Part shown: piece by piece, positions 8,751-17,942 of the stretch
Position numbering within the stretch: the first letter of the stretch is position 1
Layout: each line of letters opens with the position of its first letter
Assembly: GCF_014117215.1 (NCBI RefSeq)
Contig: NZ_JACGXS010000009.1
Coordinates: 62,001-126,000 of the forward strand
Source: Stenotrophomonas tumulicola
GTDB taxonomy: Bacteria > Pseudomonadota > Gammaproteobacteria > Xanthomonadales > Xanthomonadaceae
Direction of reading: 5' to 3'
DNA length: 64,000 nt
Translations under genes and position numbers: made by a program
The notes under the pieces: generated by a model
Database searches by the model: none
What the model saw: only the letters and a program-made list of their open reading frames with translations
Told to the model about the DNA's origin: nothing

Positions 8751-9719
8751 ATGAAAATCACGCTGTGGACCTGGCTGCTGCTGGCGGCCTGTGGAATTGC
8801 CCAGGCGGCTGAAGCCGACCGCCGCATTGCGGTGACCATCGACGACCTGCCGTGGGCGCGCCTGGATGAGATGGCGCCGCCGGACCTGCAGGCGCGCCAC
8901 CAGGCGTTGTTGCAGCAGTTGCGCCTGGCCGATGTGCCGATCGTCGGTTTCGTCAACGAGAACAAGTTGGAAGCGGACGGCGTGGTGCAGCCGCAGCGCG
9001 TGCAGATGCTGCGTGACTGGCTGGATGCCGGCTACGCGCTGGGCAACCATACGTATTCGCACATGGATCTGAATGCAAAGGGCGTGGATGCCTTCCAGCA
9101 GGATTTCCTGCGTGGCGAGCAGGTGCTGCGGCCCCTGCTGGCCGAGCGCGGACAGGTGCCGACGTGGGTGCGCCACCCGTACCTGCGTGCGGGCCGTACG
9201 CCCGCGGACCGCCAGTTGATGGCGTCCTTCTTCGCCGGGCATGGCTATCGCATCGCACCGGTCACGGTGGACAACGGCGAATGGGTGTGGGCGTTCGCCT
9301 ATGCCAACGTACTCAACGGACAGCCGCCATCGGCCGAACGCGAAGCGGCGCTGGAACGGCTGCGACGGGGCTACGTGCCGTACATGCTCAACAAGCTGGA
9401 TTACTACGAACGGCAGTCGCAGGCCCTGCTGGGCTATGCGTTGCCACAGGTCTGGCTGATGCATGCCAACGAACTCAATGGCGCGGTATTCGCTGAGCTG
9501 GCGGCAGCGACGCGGCGGCGCGGCTATCGCTTCATCAGCCTGGATGAGGCGCTGCGCGACCCTGCCTATGCGCGTGGCACGGACGGTTACGACGGCCGCT
9601 ATGGTCCGAGCTGGTTGCACCGCTGGGCGATGGCCGAGAACAAGCCAAAGGACTTCTACGCCGGCGAGCCCGTGGTGCCCGATTGGGTGAAGCGGTTGGC
9701 GAAGGTGGATTACGAGTAA
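8751..9719 (+). CDS. Exported polysaccharide deacetylase family protein
   Basis: Protein of 322 aa with an N-terminal signal peptide (MKITLWTWLLLAACGIAQAA). NodB-homology motifs are recognisable: VTIDDLPW in place of the usual TFDD, GNHTYSHMDL (His ligands) and a Tyr/Leu/Arg-containing third motif. The fold removes acetyl groups from cell-wall or surface polysaccharides in the periplasm. The lengthened C-terminal half and the TIDD variant resemble a subgroup common in Xanthomonadaceae. It sits between a hairpin and a convergent methyltransferase gene. The substrate is unknown. Confidence 0.85.
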   Translation: MKITLWTWLLLAACGIAQAAEADRRIAVTIDDLPWARLDEMAPPDLQARHQALLQQLRLADVPIVGFVNENKLEADGVVQPQRVQMLRDWLDAGYALGNHTYSHMDLNAKGVDAFQQDFLRGEQVLRPLLAERGQVPTWVRHPYLRAGRTPADRQLMASFFAGHGYRIAPVTVDNGEWVWAFAYANVLNGQPPSAEREAALERLRRGYVPYMLNKLDYYERQSQALLGYALPQVWLMHANELNGAVFAELAAATRRRGYRFISLDEALRDPAYARGTDGYDGRYGPSWLHRWAMAENKPKDFYAGEPVVPDWVKRLAKVDYE

Positions 9720-9761
9720 TGCGGCAGGTGCCGGGCCCTGCCTGCAGGATCGAGGACGCCG

Positions 9762-10634
9762 CTATCCTTTTTTCACGGCCAGCACGCCATCCAGCGCCAG
9801 CTCCGCCTTGAAGCCGGCCTTTTCCAATCGCCTGGCGACCTCGCGCGGCACATCACGGCCACTGGTGAGCCTGTTCGGTGCACCGGTGTAATGGAACAGC
9901 CGGCCGCCCTTGCGGATGACACGTGCGAGGTGGTCGTAGAACACCTGCGAATACAGTTCGCCGGCGATGCCAAAGCGCGGCGGGTCATGCAGGATGGCAT
10001 CGATGCTGTTGCTGGCGACGTGTTCGATCTCGCGTGAGATGTCGCCCTGTGCGATCTGCAGCCGGCCACCGGCGGCCGGTGCGTCCGGATCCGGCGACCA
10101 CGGGTTGAGCGTGCGCAGCCACAACACATCAGGATTCTTTTCGAACGAACGTACCTGGCCCACGCCTGCCTCCAGGCAGCACGCGGCGAAATAGCCCAGG
10201 CCACCGCAGGTGTCGAGTACCACCTTGCCGGCCGGCGAGACCAGCTCCACTTTGCGTCGCGCATCCTCGAACGGCGATACCTTGGCGGTGGGCAGCATCT
10301 TGATGCCGTCGATCTCGAAGGTCGGTGCGCCCCAATCGGTCGGCACCAGCTTGATCAAGGACGTGGCAAAGCGCGAGATCGGCGCGAATCCTTCCCCGTC
10401 CCAGAAGTACAGCGTACGGTCCTTCAGCTTGCCCGGCCACGGATAAGGCTGGCCACGGAAACCGAAACCTGCCGCCGACAGTGCGACGTCGTCCTGGCTG
10501 CGCAGCAGGTCCAGCGAGCCTTGCCACTGGCTGGCACCGCCGTCGAAGGCGCGTTGCAGGGCGATGGCGGAGTCGCGGGTCAGCAGGGGACCGGTGTAAT
10601 GAGGCACGGCGGGGGGCGTCGGACGGGGCAGCAC
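9762..10634 (-). CDS. SAM-dependent methyltransferase-like protein
   Basis: About 290 aa if the GTG at 10634 is the start (VLPRPTPPAVPHYTG); no in-frame ATG fits and no clear ribosome site is seen, so the start is uncertain. The C-terminal two thirds hold a Rossmann methyltransferase: motif I VVLDTCGGLGYFA, an acidic SFEKNPD segment, and ILHDPPRFG where class I enzymes have DPP or NPP. The N-terminal segment may be a substrate-binding extension. The target is unknown. It is downstream of dmeF on the same strand with about 50 bp between, so they may be co-transcribed. Confidence 0.75.
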   Translation of the reverse strand: MLPRPTPPAVPHYTGPLLTRDSAIALQRAFDGGASQWQGSLDLLRSQDDVALSAAGFGFRGQPYPWPGKLKDRTLYFWDGEGFAPISRFATSLIKLVPTDWGAPTFEIDGIKMLPTAKVSPFEDARRKVELVSPAGKVVLDTCGGLGYFAACCLEAGVGQVRSFEKNPDVLWLRTLNPWSPDPDAPAAGGRLQIAQGDISREIEHVASNSIDAILHDPPRFGIAGELYSQVFYDHLARVIRKGGRLFHYTGAPNRLTSGRDVPREVARRLEKAGFKAELALDGVLAVKKG

Positions 10635-10683
10635 ATCATAGCGGAGCGCCGCCGCCGTCCGGCCAGGCGGGGGCGGCAATGGG

Positions 10684-11652
10684 TCAATGGACGTGGTGCA
10701 TTTCCAGCGTGACGTGCACCAGTTCCTCGTGGATGCCCAGCGCATCGCGCAGCGTGTCGGCGTCCAGCGTGGGGTCGCTGCTGACCACGCTGGCACTGAC
10801 CGCATACTTGCCGCGGCCCACCTGCCATACATGCAGGTCGGCCAGGCGCGCGGCCCACGGCCCCTGTTCGATCACCTCGCGCACCTCCTGCACCACCGGT
10901 GCATCCATCTGCGCATCCAGCAGGATGCGCCCGCTGTCGCGCAGCAGTCCCCACGCCCATGCGGTCACCAGCAAGGCACCGACCAGCCCCATCACCGGAT
11001 CCAGCCAGGCCGCGCCCCATAACTTGCCGCCCAGCAGCGCGATGATGGCCAGCACCGAGGTGGCGGCGTCGGCCAGCACATGCAGGTAGGCCGAACGCAG
11101 GTTGAGGTCGTGGCCGTGGGAATGCCCATGGGAGTGCCCATGATCGTGGCCGTGGGCAGCGGGAGCGTGGTCGTGCTGATGATGCGCATGGCCGGGGCTG
11201 TCATGCAGCCACCAGGCGCACAGCAGGTTCACTGCAAGCCCCACCACGGCGATGGCGATGGCCTGGTCATAGTGGATCTGCGCAGGTGACCACAGCCGCT
11301 GCAGGGACTGGAAGGCCATCAGCGCGGCCACCGCCAGCAGCGCCATTGCACTGGTATAGCCGGCGAGGATCTCGATCTTCCACGTGCCGAAGGCGAAGCG
11401 CGGATCGGCCGCATAGCGACGGGAGCAGCGGTAGGCGAACACCGCCAGGCCCAACGCCAGCGCATGCGAACTCATGTGCCAGCCATCGGCCAGCACCGCC
11501 ATGGAGTTGAACCACCAGCCGCCGCTGATCTCCACCACCATCATCACCACTGTCAGCCACATGGCGCGGCGCGTGTTGCGTTCGGCCAACGGATTGCCAT
11601 CGTCGAAGCGATGGTCGTGGCGGCGTGAGTCGGCGATGGCATCGAGCTGCAT
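10684..11652 (-). CDS. dmeF: CDF-family Co/Ni efflux transporter, DmeF-like
   Basis: Protein of 322 aa. It begins with the HDHRF motif typical of DmeF-type cation diffusion facilitators, then has six hydrophobic segments, HxxxD metal sites (GWHMSSHAL in TM2, HVLADAATS in TM5) and a His-rich loop HGHDHGHSHGHSHGHD between TM4 and TM5. The C-terminal cytoplasmic domain ends in LEMHHVH. DmeF exports Co2+ and Ni2+ from the cytoplasm using proton exchange. It is divergent from a CsoR/RcnR-family repressor gene, with a symmetrical operator between them, which supports the metal assignment. The exact metal is an inference. Confidence 0.88.
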   Translation of the reverse strand: MQLDAIADSRRHDHRFDDGNPLAERNTRRAMWLTVVMMVVEISGGWWFNSMAVLADGWHMSSHALALGLAVFAYRCSRRYAADPRFAFGTWKIEILAGYTSAMALLAVAALMAFQSLQRLWSPAQIHYDQAIAIAVVGLAVNLLCAWWLHDSPGHAHHQHDHAPAAHGHDHGHSHGHSHGHDLNLRSAYLHVLADAATSVLAIIALLGGKLWGAAWLDPVMGLVGALLVTAWAWGLLRDSGRILLDAQMDAPVVQEVREVIEQGPWAARLADLHVWQVGRGKYAVSASVVSSDPTLDADTLRDALGIHEELVHVTLEMHHVH

Positions 11653-11675
11653 GGGGCATCCAGGCTGGTTTGGTT

Positions 11676-11694
11676 TATACCCCCATAGGGTATA
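11676..11694. promoter_or_regulatory. Operator of the dmeF/dmeR pair
   Basis: TATACCCCCATAGGGTATA is a perfect 7-bp inverted repeat (TATACCC/GGGTATA) around 5 nt. It lies in the 53-bp gap between the divergent starts at 11652 and 11706. G/C tracts flanked by A/T inverted repeats are the known operator type of RcnR/CsoR-family sensors, so this is the likely binding site controlling both genes. Confidence 0.8.
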
Positions 11695-11705
11695 CCATCA
11701 GCTGC

Positions 11706-11978
11706 ATGGCACACGTAACCAAGAACCAGAAACAGCTGCTCACCCGCGTACGCCGGATGGGCGGGCAGGTTGCCGCGTTGGAGAACGCATTGCAGCAGGG
11801 CGGCGACTGCGCCGATGTGCTGGTGCAGGTGGCAGCCGTACGGGGGGCGGCGCACGGACTGCTGATGGAACTGTTGGCCGATCATCTGGCCGAACACGTG
11901 GTCGGCGCCGACGATGAAGCGACCCGCGCAAGCGAAGCACAGGTGCTGGTGGAACTGCTGCGTCGCTACGGCAAGTAG
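11706..11978 (+). CDS. dmeR: Metal-sensing CsoR/RcnR-family repressor, DmeR-like
   Basis: Protein of 90 aa starting at the ATG at 11706. The all-helical CsoR/RcnR fold is evident (KKQLLTRVRRMGGQVAALENAL type first helix). The residues that bind Ni/Co in E. coli RcnR are all at the same positions: His3, Cys35, His60 and His64. This separates it from Cu-sensing CsoR and formaldehyde-sensing FrmR, which differ at these positions. It faces dmeF across the operator at 11676-11694, so it is expected to repress both genes until Co or Ni binds. Family certainty is high, metal identity strong but inferred. Confidence 0.9.
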   Translation: MAHVTKNQKQLLTRVRRMGGQVAALENALQQGGDCADVLVQVAAVRGAAHGLLMELLADHLAEHVVGADDEATRASEAQVLVELLRRYGK

Positions 11979-12025
11979 GGCGGCCAGGCGTGGCCATCCA
12001 CGGGATGGGCTTGCCGACGGACGAT

Positions 12026-12044
12026 AATGTTATAAAGTAACATT
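12026..12044. promoter_or_regulatory. Zur-like box upstream of the zigA-type gene
   Basis: AATGTTATAAAGTAACATT is a perfect 7-bp inverted repeat (AATGTTA/TAACATT) with a 5-bp spacer, ending 28 nt before the ATG at 12073. It matches the AT-rich palindrome bound by Zur in gammaproteobacteria (GTTATA-centred). It implies derepression of the downstream gene in zinc shortage. Confidence 0.8.
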
Positions 12045-12072
12045 TCCTGTCCCAGTGAAGCCGTAGCGCCGC

Positions 12073-13404
12073 ATGAACACTGCACCCCACGCCGACCGTC
12101 GCCTGCCTGTCACCGTCCTGTCCGGATTCCTCGGCGCGGGCAAGACCACCCTGCTCAACCAGATATTGCGCAACCGCGAGGGCCTGCGGGTGGCGGTGAT
12201 CGTCAATGACATGAGCGAAGTGAACATCGATGCGCAGCTGCTGCGCGAGGGCGGTGCGGCGCTGAGCCGCACCGAAGAGACGCTGGTGGAGTTCAGCAAT
12301 GGCTGCATCTGCTGCACGCTGCGTGATGACCTGCTGCAGGAAGTACGACGGTTGGCGCAGAGCGGTCGCTACGATTACCTGCTGATCGAATCGACCGGTA
12401 TCGGCGAACCGATGCCGGTGGCGGCCACCTTCGCGGTGCGCGATGGGCAGGGCTTCAGCCTGGATGACATCGCGCGCCTGGATACGCTGGTGACGGTGGT
12501 GGACGGCAGCAGCTTCCTGGCCGACTTCAGCTCAACCCAGCGGCTGGAAGAGCGTGGCCAGCAGGCCGGGCCGGACGACGACCGGGGGGTAGTGGACCTG
12601 CTGTGCGAGCAGGTGGAGTTCGCCGATGTCATCGTGGTCAGCAAGGTGGACTGCGTGGACGATGACCTGCTGCAGGATACGTTGGCCGTGTTGCGGGGCC
12701 TGAACCGGGATGCACGCCTGCTGACCGCCGTGCATGGCCAGGTGCCGCTTGGCGAACTGGTGGGCACCGGCCGCTTCGATTTCGAGCGTGCGCGCCAGGC
12801 CCCGGGCTGGGTGAAGGAGCTGCTGGGCGAGCACACGCCTGAGACCGAGGAGTATGGCATCACCAGTTTCGTCTACCGGGCGCGCCGGCCATTCCATCCC
12901 ACCCGCTTCGCGCGGATGCTGCAGGCGGGGCTGCAGGGAGTGATCCGCAGCAAGGGCTGGTTCTGGCTGGCCAACCGGATGGACTGGGTGGGCGAGCTGC
13001 ATACCGTAGGCGCGGCCACCCGCACGCAGGCCGCGGGATTCTGGCACGCAGCGCGCGAGCGGGTACGGGCGGGCGAGGAAGATACCCTGCCACGGCTGCC
13101 ACCGGCGCCGCTGCCCTACAGTGAACTGGGTTGGGTGCGGCAGCAGGCGCACTGCTGGACCGCCCCGCTGCCTGCGGCCGATGGCAGCGACCTGCAGGGG
13201 CAGGCCGCGCTGCAGGCACTGTGGCATCCGCTGTGGGGTGACCGGCGGCAGGAACTGGTGGTCATCGGCGTGCACATGGACCAGGACGTGGTGCGTGCGG
13301 AACTGGACGCCTGCCTGCTTGACGATGCGGAGCTGCGTGCCGGGCCGATGCTGTGGCACGGCCTGCCACAGGCGTTTCCGGCGTGGCAGCGCGCCGTGTC
13401 GTAG
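12073..13404 (+). CDS. zigA: COG0523 GTPase, ZigA-type zinc metallochaperone
   Basis: Protein of 443 aa. G1/Walker A GFLGAGKT is at residues 18-25. The COG0523 metal motif GCICC (Cys78, Cys80, Cys81) follows, then IESTGIGEP and a VSKVD guanine-recognition region. The C-terminal CobW_C domain begins near residue 260. Proteins of this group move Zn2+ to client enzymes in a GTP-dependent way during zinc starvation. The Zur-like palindrome 28 nt upstream argues for the Zur-regulated branch rather than CobW (cobalamin) or HypB. It stands alone, convergent with the ABC-F gene. The symbol is by analogy with Acinetobacter ZigA. Confidence 0.85.
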   Translation: MNTAPHADRRLPVTVLSGFLGAGKTTLLNQILRNREGLRVAVIVNDMSEVNIDAQLLREGGAALSRTEETLVEFSNGCICCTLRDDLLQEVRRLAQSGRYDYLLIESTGIGEPMPVAATFAVRDGQGFSLDDIARLDTLVTVVDGSSFLADFSSTQRLEERGQQAGPDDDRGVVDLLCEQVEFADVIVVSKVDCVDDDLLQDTLAVLRGLNRDARLLTAVHGQVPLGELVGTGRFDFERARQAPGWVKELLGEHTPETEEYGITSFVYRARRPFHPTRFARMLQAGLQGVIRSKGWFWLANRMDWVGELHTVGAATRTQAAGFWHAARERVRAGEEDTLPRLPPAPLPYSELGWVRQQAHCWTAPLPAADGSDLQGQAALQALWHPLWGDRRQELVVIGVHMDQDVVRAELDACLLDDAELRAGPMLWHGLPQAFPAWQRAVS

Positions 13405-13443
13405 CGCCAGGCCACGCCCGGCGGCAAGGCACCCTGGCCGTCG

Positions 13444-15051
13444 TCACCAGGCGTGCAGCTGCCACCCGCTTGCCGCGTCCACCCGCAGCACGTGGGTGGG
13501 CTGCATGGCCTGGACCAGGTGGGTATCGTGGCTGACCATCAGCAACGTGCCGTGGTACTGGGCCAGCAATGTTTCCAGCACGGCCAATGCATCGAGGTCC
13601 AGTGCATTGCCCGGTTCGTCCAGCATCAGCAGGCCAGGCGTGGGATCGGCATACAACGCGCACGCCAGCGCGGCTTTCAGGCGCTCCCCCGCGCTGAGCG
13701 TGGCGGCTGGCCGTTCGATCCGGCCGGCATCAAGCCCCAGCAGCGCGAGCCGGGTGCGCAGGTTGGCCACGGTTGCGTGCGGATTGGCCTCCTGCAGGGC
13801 AGACAGCGCGCTGCCATCGGCAGGCAGCGCAGTCAGTTGCTGGTCCAGCAGCGCGCAGGGAACAGCGAGCTGCACCCCACCGCTGCGTGGCGGGAGCCGT
13901 CCGGCCAATACCTGCAGCAGGGTGGACTTGCCACTGCCGTTGTCGCCCACCACCGCCACCCGCTGCCCACGCTGCAGCACCATGTCCAAGGGCGCATGGC
14001 AGCCGTGCGGCAGGACCAGCCGGGACAACTGCGCGATGCGCTGCGCGCCTTGTCCTGCGTCGGGCGCGAATGCCGCCAGTTCCGCTGGCGCCTGCACGCG
14101 TGCGGCGGCGTCGCGAACGCGCGCGGCGCTATCGTCCAGGCGTTGTTCCCGCACCTGCGACTGCCGCCCTGCGCTGGCCTGCGCGCGCTGTTTCTGCAGG
14201 CCCAGCAGGATGGGGGCCTGGTTTGCCCCGCGTGCGTCGCGGTCACCGCGTGCCTGCCGCCGCTGTGCCCGTTCCTGCAACGCGCGCGTTTGCCGCTGCT
14301 GCTGGCGATGCTGGTGCCGCGCATGGTCCAGCGTTGCCTGCAGGCCGGCCAGCTGCGCGGCCTTGGCCTGCGCATAATGCGAATAGGGCCCGTTGAAGCG
14401 ATGCAGGCCGTGCGCATCCAGTTCGACGATGCACGACATCCGCTCAAGCAGGTCACGGTCATGGCTGATGACCAGCAGCCCGCCGCGCCACTGCACCAGT
14501 TGCTGCAGCAACTGCGCGCGGTGCGGGGCATCGAGATGGTTGCTGGGCTCGTCCAGGATCAGCCAGTCGGCGGCGCTGGCCCATGCCCCGGACAATGCCA
14601 CCTGCATGGCCTGGCCACCGCTGAGGCGGCTGGCAGGATCCCCGGGTTGCAGGTCCGCTGGAAGCCCGCCGTCCACCCAGTGCTGGTGCAGGCGTTCGTG
14701 CAGGTCCCAGCGATCGTCGACCAGGCTGAAATCGCCTGGGTCGACGCTGCCGGCTGCAATGCGATCCAGTGCAGCCAGCACCGGCGCCACGCCGGCCAGC
14801 TCGCCGACGCTGCCGTGCGGCACGCCACTGAGCGCCGGCAGCAGGAATACCCGGCCGCCCCCATGGCAGCGCCCCTGGCTGGGTGGCGAGCTGCCGGCCA
14901 ACAGGCGGGCCAGCATGCTCTTGCCCACGCCGTTGGCACCGACCAGCCCGGTGGCGATCGGTTCGAAGGAAAAGGAAAGTTCGGAAAACAATGCACGCCC
15001 ATCAGGCAGGCGGCAGGTCACGCGGTCAAGCGTGAGCGGATGCGTGGTCAT
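13444..15051 (-). CDS. ABC-F family ATP-binding protein
   Basis: Protein of 535 aa starting at the ATG at 15051, with GGAGG just upstream. It has two nucleotide-binding domains in one chain and no membrane segments: N-terminal GANGVGKS, LSGGQAMQVAL and ILDEPSNHLD; C-terminal GDNGSGKST, LSAGERLKAALA and LMLDEPGNALD. A charged, Gln/Arg-rich helical linker (about 230-320) joins them. ABC-F proteins bind the ribosomal E site and rescue stalled or drug-bound ribosomes; some give antibiotic resistance. The linker is long and basic but does not assign a subfamily. It is convergent with the zigA gene. Confidence 0.88.
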   Translation of the reverse strand: MTTHPLTLDRVTCRLPDGRALFSELSFSFEPIATGLVGANGVGKSMLARLLAGSSPPSQGRCHGGGRVFLLPALSGVPHGSVGELAGVAPVLAALDRIAAGSVDPGDFSLVDDRWDLHERLHQHWVDGGLPADLQPGDPASRLSGGQAMQVALSGAWASAADWLILDEPSNHLDAPHRAQLLQQLVQWRGGLLVISHDRDLLERMSCIVELDAHGLHRFNGPYSHYAQAKAAQLAGLQATLDHARHQHRQQQRQTRALQERAQRRQARGDRDARGANQAPILLGLQKQRAQASAGRQSQVREQRLDDSAARVRDAAARVQAPAELAAFAPDAGQGAQRIAQLSRLVLPHGCHAPLDMVLQRGQRVAVVGDNGSGKSTLLQVLAGRLPPRSGGVQLAVPCALLDQQLTALPADGSALSALQEANPHATVANLRTRLALLGLDAGRIERPAATLSAGERLKAALACALYADPTPGLLMLDEPGNALDLDALAVLETLLAQYHGTLLMVSHDTHLVQAMQPTHVLRVDAASGWQLHAW

Positions 15052-15240
15052 GCGACCTCCAGCAGATGCCATCGACTCCCCCTGCGCACAGGGGCGGGAA
15101 GATTCAGGCCGTCAGGAAGACGGCGGCATCAATGGCGCATCGGCGTGGACCTCCAGGTTGACGTGGGAAGTATAGCGGGGCCGGATGAACGGTGGACACC
15201 TGCGTGCGGGCGGGCGGCCGGCCGGGGCCTTCGCGCCCGA

Positions 15241-16884
15241 TCAGCCGCGCAGCGGGTTCTGCATGTCTTCGCGGGCGCTGCCATACAGCGCGCGGCGCCG
15301 CTGGTGGAAGGTGATGAACTCCTCGCTGCGCAATGCCTTGGAAAACAGCCAACCCTGGCCGAATTCCACCTGCCGGCCATGCAGGTAGGCCAGCTGTGCT
15401 TCGGTTTCCACGCCTTCGGCAACGACGAACAGGCCCAGCGTCTTGGCCATGTCGATGATGTGCCCGGTGACCGGGCTGGTGGCGCTGTCGGTGCCGATGG
15501 CATCGATGAACGATTTGTCGATCTTCAGCGCATCCAGCGGAAGCTGCTGCAGGTATTGCAGGTTGGAATAGCCGACCCCGAAATCGTCGATGGCGACGGC
15601 ATGCCCGGAATGCCGTGCTGCGGTGATCACCGCGCGCGCGCGTTCGATGTCCATGAAGCCGCGTTCGGTGGCCTCCAGCCAGATCTGCTGGTTGGCGATG
15701 CCGGTGCCGGCCAGCTTGCCTGCGATCACCTTCAGCGCGCGGCCAGTGATCATGTCGTCGGGCGCCAGGTTGATGGCGATGTGTGCGCTGCGGTCTTCCA
15801 CCAGCAGCGACCGCATGTCTGCGATGACCCGGTCGATCACCAGGTCGGTGATCGTCTCGACCAGTTCGCCTTCTTCGGCCATCGGGATGAACAGGTCCGG
15901 CCGTACTTCGCTGCCGTCGGAGCGCTGCCAGCGTATCAACGCCTCGGCGCCCACGCAGATGCCGGTCTTCAGTTCGATGATGGGCTGGTAGGCCACGTAC
16001 AGTTCGTTGCGCTGCAAGGCCAGGACGAGCTCGCCCTGCATCGAGTGGTGGCGCTGCGACATCCACGCTATGCCGGCCACGCTTGCGATGGCCAGCGCCA
16101 GGCTGAGCGGAAAGAACACCCAGAACTGCTGTTCGAAGACGGTGCGCCGGGAGATGCGCGGCGTGGTCACGATGGCCAGCCATGATTCACTGCGTGCGCT
16201 GGCGAACAGGGTGCGGTCATCCATGCCGCTGCGCGGGTTGCGCAGCAGGGAGGCCAGCAGTTCCTGGTCGGGCAACGTCTGCTGCGCGATCAAGCGTCCA
16301 TCGGGCGTGGCGATGGCGGCGTGGACGTCATGCATGCCGATCACATCGATGAAGTGGCCGGGGTCCATCAGGGCATCGTAATCACCAAGCCGCAGCGACA
16401 GCATGCGCCGGCCGTAGGCAGCGCGTGGCTCCACGTCCAGCTGCAGCGCGGCACCGTCGGCGGTGGTGTGGTCCGGTGCCGCCCACTGCACGGCGGCGTC
16501 GGCCGGGTCGGCCTGGCCCCAGGAACTGCAGCGCATGCGTCCTTCGCGGAAGTAGCTGATCTGGTCCACCGAAGAGGTGGTGACCACTTTCGCCTGCATC
16601 TGCCGGACGTGCTGCCGGCTGCAGGGTGGCAGCGTGACCCGCTGCATGGCCTGCAACGCAACCAGTGCCTGGCCATAGGAACGATCGGCACGCTGCAATG
16701 CGCGGTCGGCGGATTCCTGCAGCTGGGCCTGCGCCACGTGCGCGGCCTGGCGCCAGCTCAGCCAGGTCATCAGGGTCATCGGCACTACCAGGGCGAGGAT
16801 GGCCACGCCGATCATGATGGGCAGGATGCGTGTGCGGTACATGGGCTGGCCGGTGGCGGATGACGAGGTACTCGGTCCGGCCAT
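15241..16884 (-). CDS. CSS-motif EAL-domain c-di-GMP phosphodiesterase
   Basis: About 547 aa from the ATG at 16884 (AAGGGCGG upstream); an internal ATG at 16842 starts MYRTRILPIM and is the alternative. A first membrane helix is at about 20-40, then a periplasmic domain with LPPCSRQH and RCSSWG (the CSS motif), a second helix (PLSLALAIASVAGIAWM) and a cytoplasmic EAL domain. Catalytic residues are complete: EALIRW with Glu314, NLAPDD, EATERG, DDFGVGYSN, KIDKSF and AEGVETEAQ. In E. coli such CSS-EAL enzymes are controlled by periplasmic disulfide state through DsbA/DsbB. It would hydrolyse c-di-GMP and favour motility. It is divergent from the transglycosylase gene. Confidence 0.9.
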   Translation of the reverse strand: MAGPSTSSSATGQPMYRTRILPIMIGVAILALVVPMTLMTWLSWRQAAHVAQAQLQESADRALQRADRSYGQALVALQAMQRVTLPPCSRQHVRQMQAKVVTTSSVDQISYFREGRMRCSSWGQADPADAAVQWAAPDHTTADGAALQLDVEPRAAYGRRMLSLRLGDYDALMDPGHFIDVIGMHDVHAAIATPDGRLIAQQTLPDQELLASLLRNPRSGMDDRTLFASARSESWLAIVTTPRISRRTVFEQQFWVFFPLSLALAIASVAGIAWMSQRHHSMQGELVLALQRNELYVAYQPIIELKTGICVGAEALIRWQRSDGSEVRPDLFIPMAEEGELVETITDLVIDRVIADMRSLLVEDRSAHIAINLAPDDMITGRALKVIAGKLAGTGIANQQIWLEATERGFMDIERARAVITAARHSGHAVAIDDFGVGYSNLQYLQQLPLDALKIDKSFIDAIGTDSATSPVTGHIIDMAKTLGLFVVAEGVETEAQLAYLHGRQVEFGQGWLFSKALRSEEFITFHQRRRALYGSAREDMQNPLRG

Positions 16885-17071
16885 GCGCAGGCCGCCCTTG
16901 CGCGCAAGCCTATCTGAACAGGAACAGCCGCTACGGGTTTGTGGCGCCCAGGCCGCCTGCCTGCGTACGCGATGCTGGAGGAGCGCGTGGCGAACGCGAC
17001 AGAAGGGGCCTTCATCCTGGGTTCGCGGCCGCAGGCACATCATCCGGCCGCCCTCCCATGCAGGCCAGTCG

Positions 17072-17842
17072 ATGATGCGGACCGCGGCACTGTGCACGCT
17101 GTTGTTGAGCCTGGCCTGCGGCATTGCCGATGCACGCACCGTCTACCGCTGCGTGCGCGGCAACAGCGTGAGCATGGCGACCGCGCCGGAGCCTGGATCG
17201 CGTTGCACCGCCAGGGAGATCGACGACACGGCCGTGCAGGCGCCGAACCTGTGGGGAAACATGGGAGTGTTCAGCGGTGTTTTGTACGAGCGCGAACAGG
17301 ACGGGCGCCTGGTGTATTCCACGCGCAACCTGCCGGGATCGCGCGTGTACCTGAAGTTCACCGTGGCCACGCCGCCCGGCGAGCCGGCCCATGAGGGACT
17401 GGGGAAAGTCGGCCCGGCCCAACTGGCACCGCACGCGCGCCAGTTCAAGGCGGCGGCCAGGGCCACCGGGGTGGACGATGCCTGGCTGCGCGCCATCGCC
17501 CATGCGGAAAGCAACTTCGACGCCGCCGCGGTATCGCCCAAGGGCGCGCTGGGCGTCATGCAGCTGATGCCGGAAACCGCGCGTGAGTATGGAGTGGCCG
17601 ACCCGCTGTCCGCGGCGCAGTCCATCGACGGCGGCGCCCGCCACATGCGTACGCTGCTGCGGCGATACCACGGCGACCGGACGTTGGCGGCGGCCGCCTA
17701 CAACGCAGGCATCGGTGCGGTGACGCACTACAAGGGCGTGCCACCTTATGCCGAAACGCTGGCCTACGTGGACAAGGTGATGGCGCTTTACGCGCGTTAC
17801 CGCCAGGCAATGGGCATGGGCGTGGAAGTGCCGGCGCGTTGA
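17072..17842 (+). CDS. Lytic transglycosylase (SLT domain), exported
   Basis: Protein of 256 aa (start ATG at 17072, or 17075). A signal peptide (TAALCTLLLSLACGIADA) leads into a Cys-containing N-terminal domain of about 110 residues that resembles DUF4124-like secreted modules. The SLT domain (about 125-245) has the catalytic Glu in AIAHAESNFDAAAVS, then KGALGVMQLMPETAREYGV and AAYNAGIGAV, the standard motifs of family 1 lytic transglycosylases. It cleaves peptidoglycan glycan strands in the periplasm, forming anhydromuropeptides. It may assist a secretion or pilus machine, but no such genes are adjacent. Confidence 0.88.
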   Translation: MMRTAALCTLLLSLACGIADARTVYRCVRGNSVSMATAPEPGSRCTAREIDDTAVQAPNLWGNMGVFSGVLYEREQDGRLVYSTRNLPGSRVYLKFTVATPPGEPAHEGLGKVGPAQLAPHARQFKAAARATGVDDAWLRAIAHAESNFDAAAVSPKGALGVMQLMPETAREYGVADPLSAAQSIDGGARHMRTLLRRYHGDRTLAAAAYNAGIGAVTHYKGVPPYAETLAYVDKVMALYARYRQAMGMGVEVPAR

Positions 17843-17942
17843 CCGTCGACGGCGCGATGGCACCGCCTGCCCACCCGCCGCCCCTTCCCCGCGCCGCGCA
17901 CAACCCGTATCGTCGCCCGCTGCAGCGATGAAAGGGATGCCG

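Noticed and set aside
13453..16185. 910-codon forward frame across the ABC-F and EAL genes
   Set aside because: It is a shadow of two reverse-strand genes with full catalytic motifs; no start or composition support.
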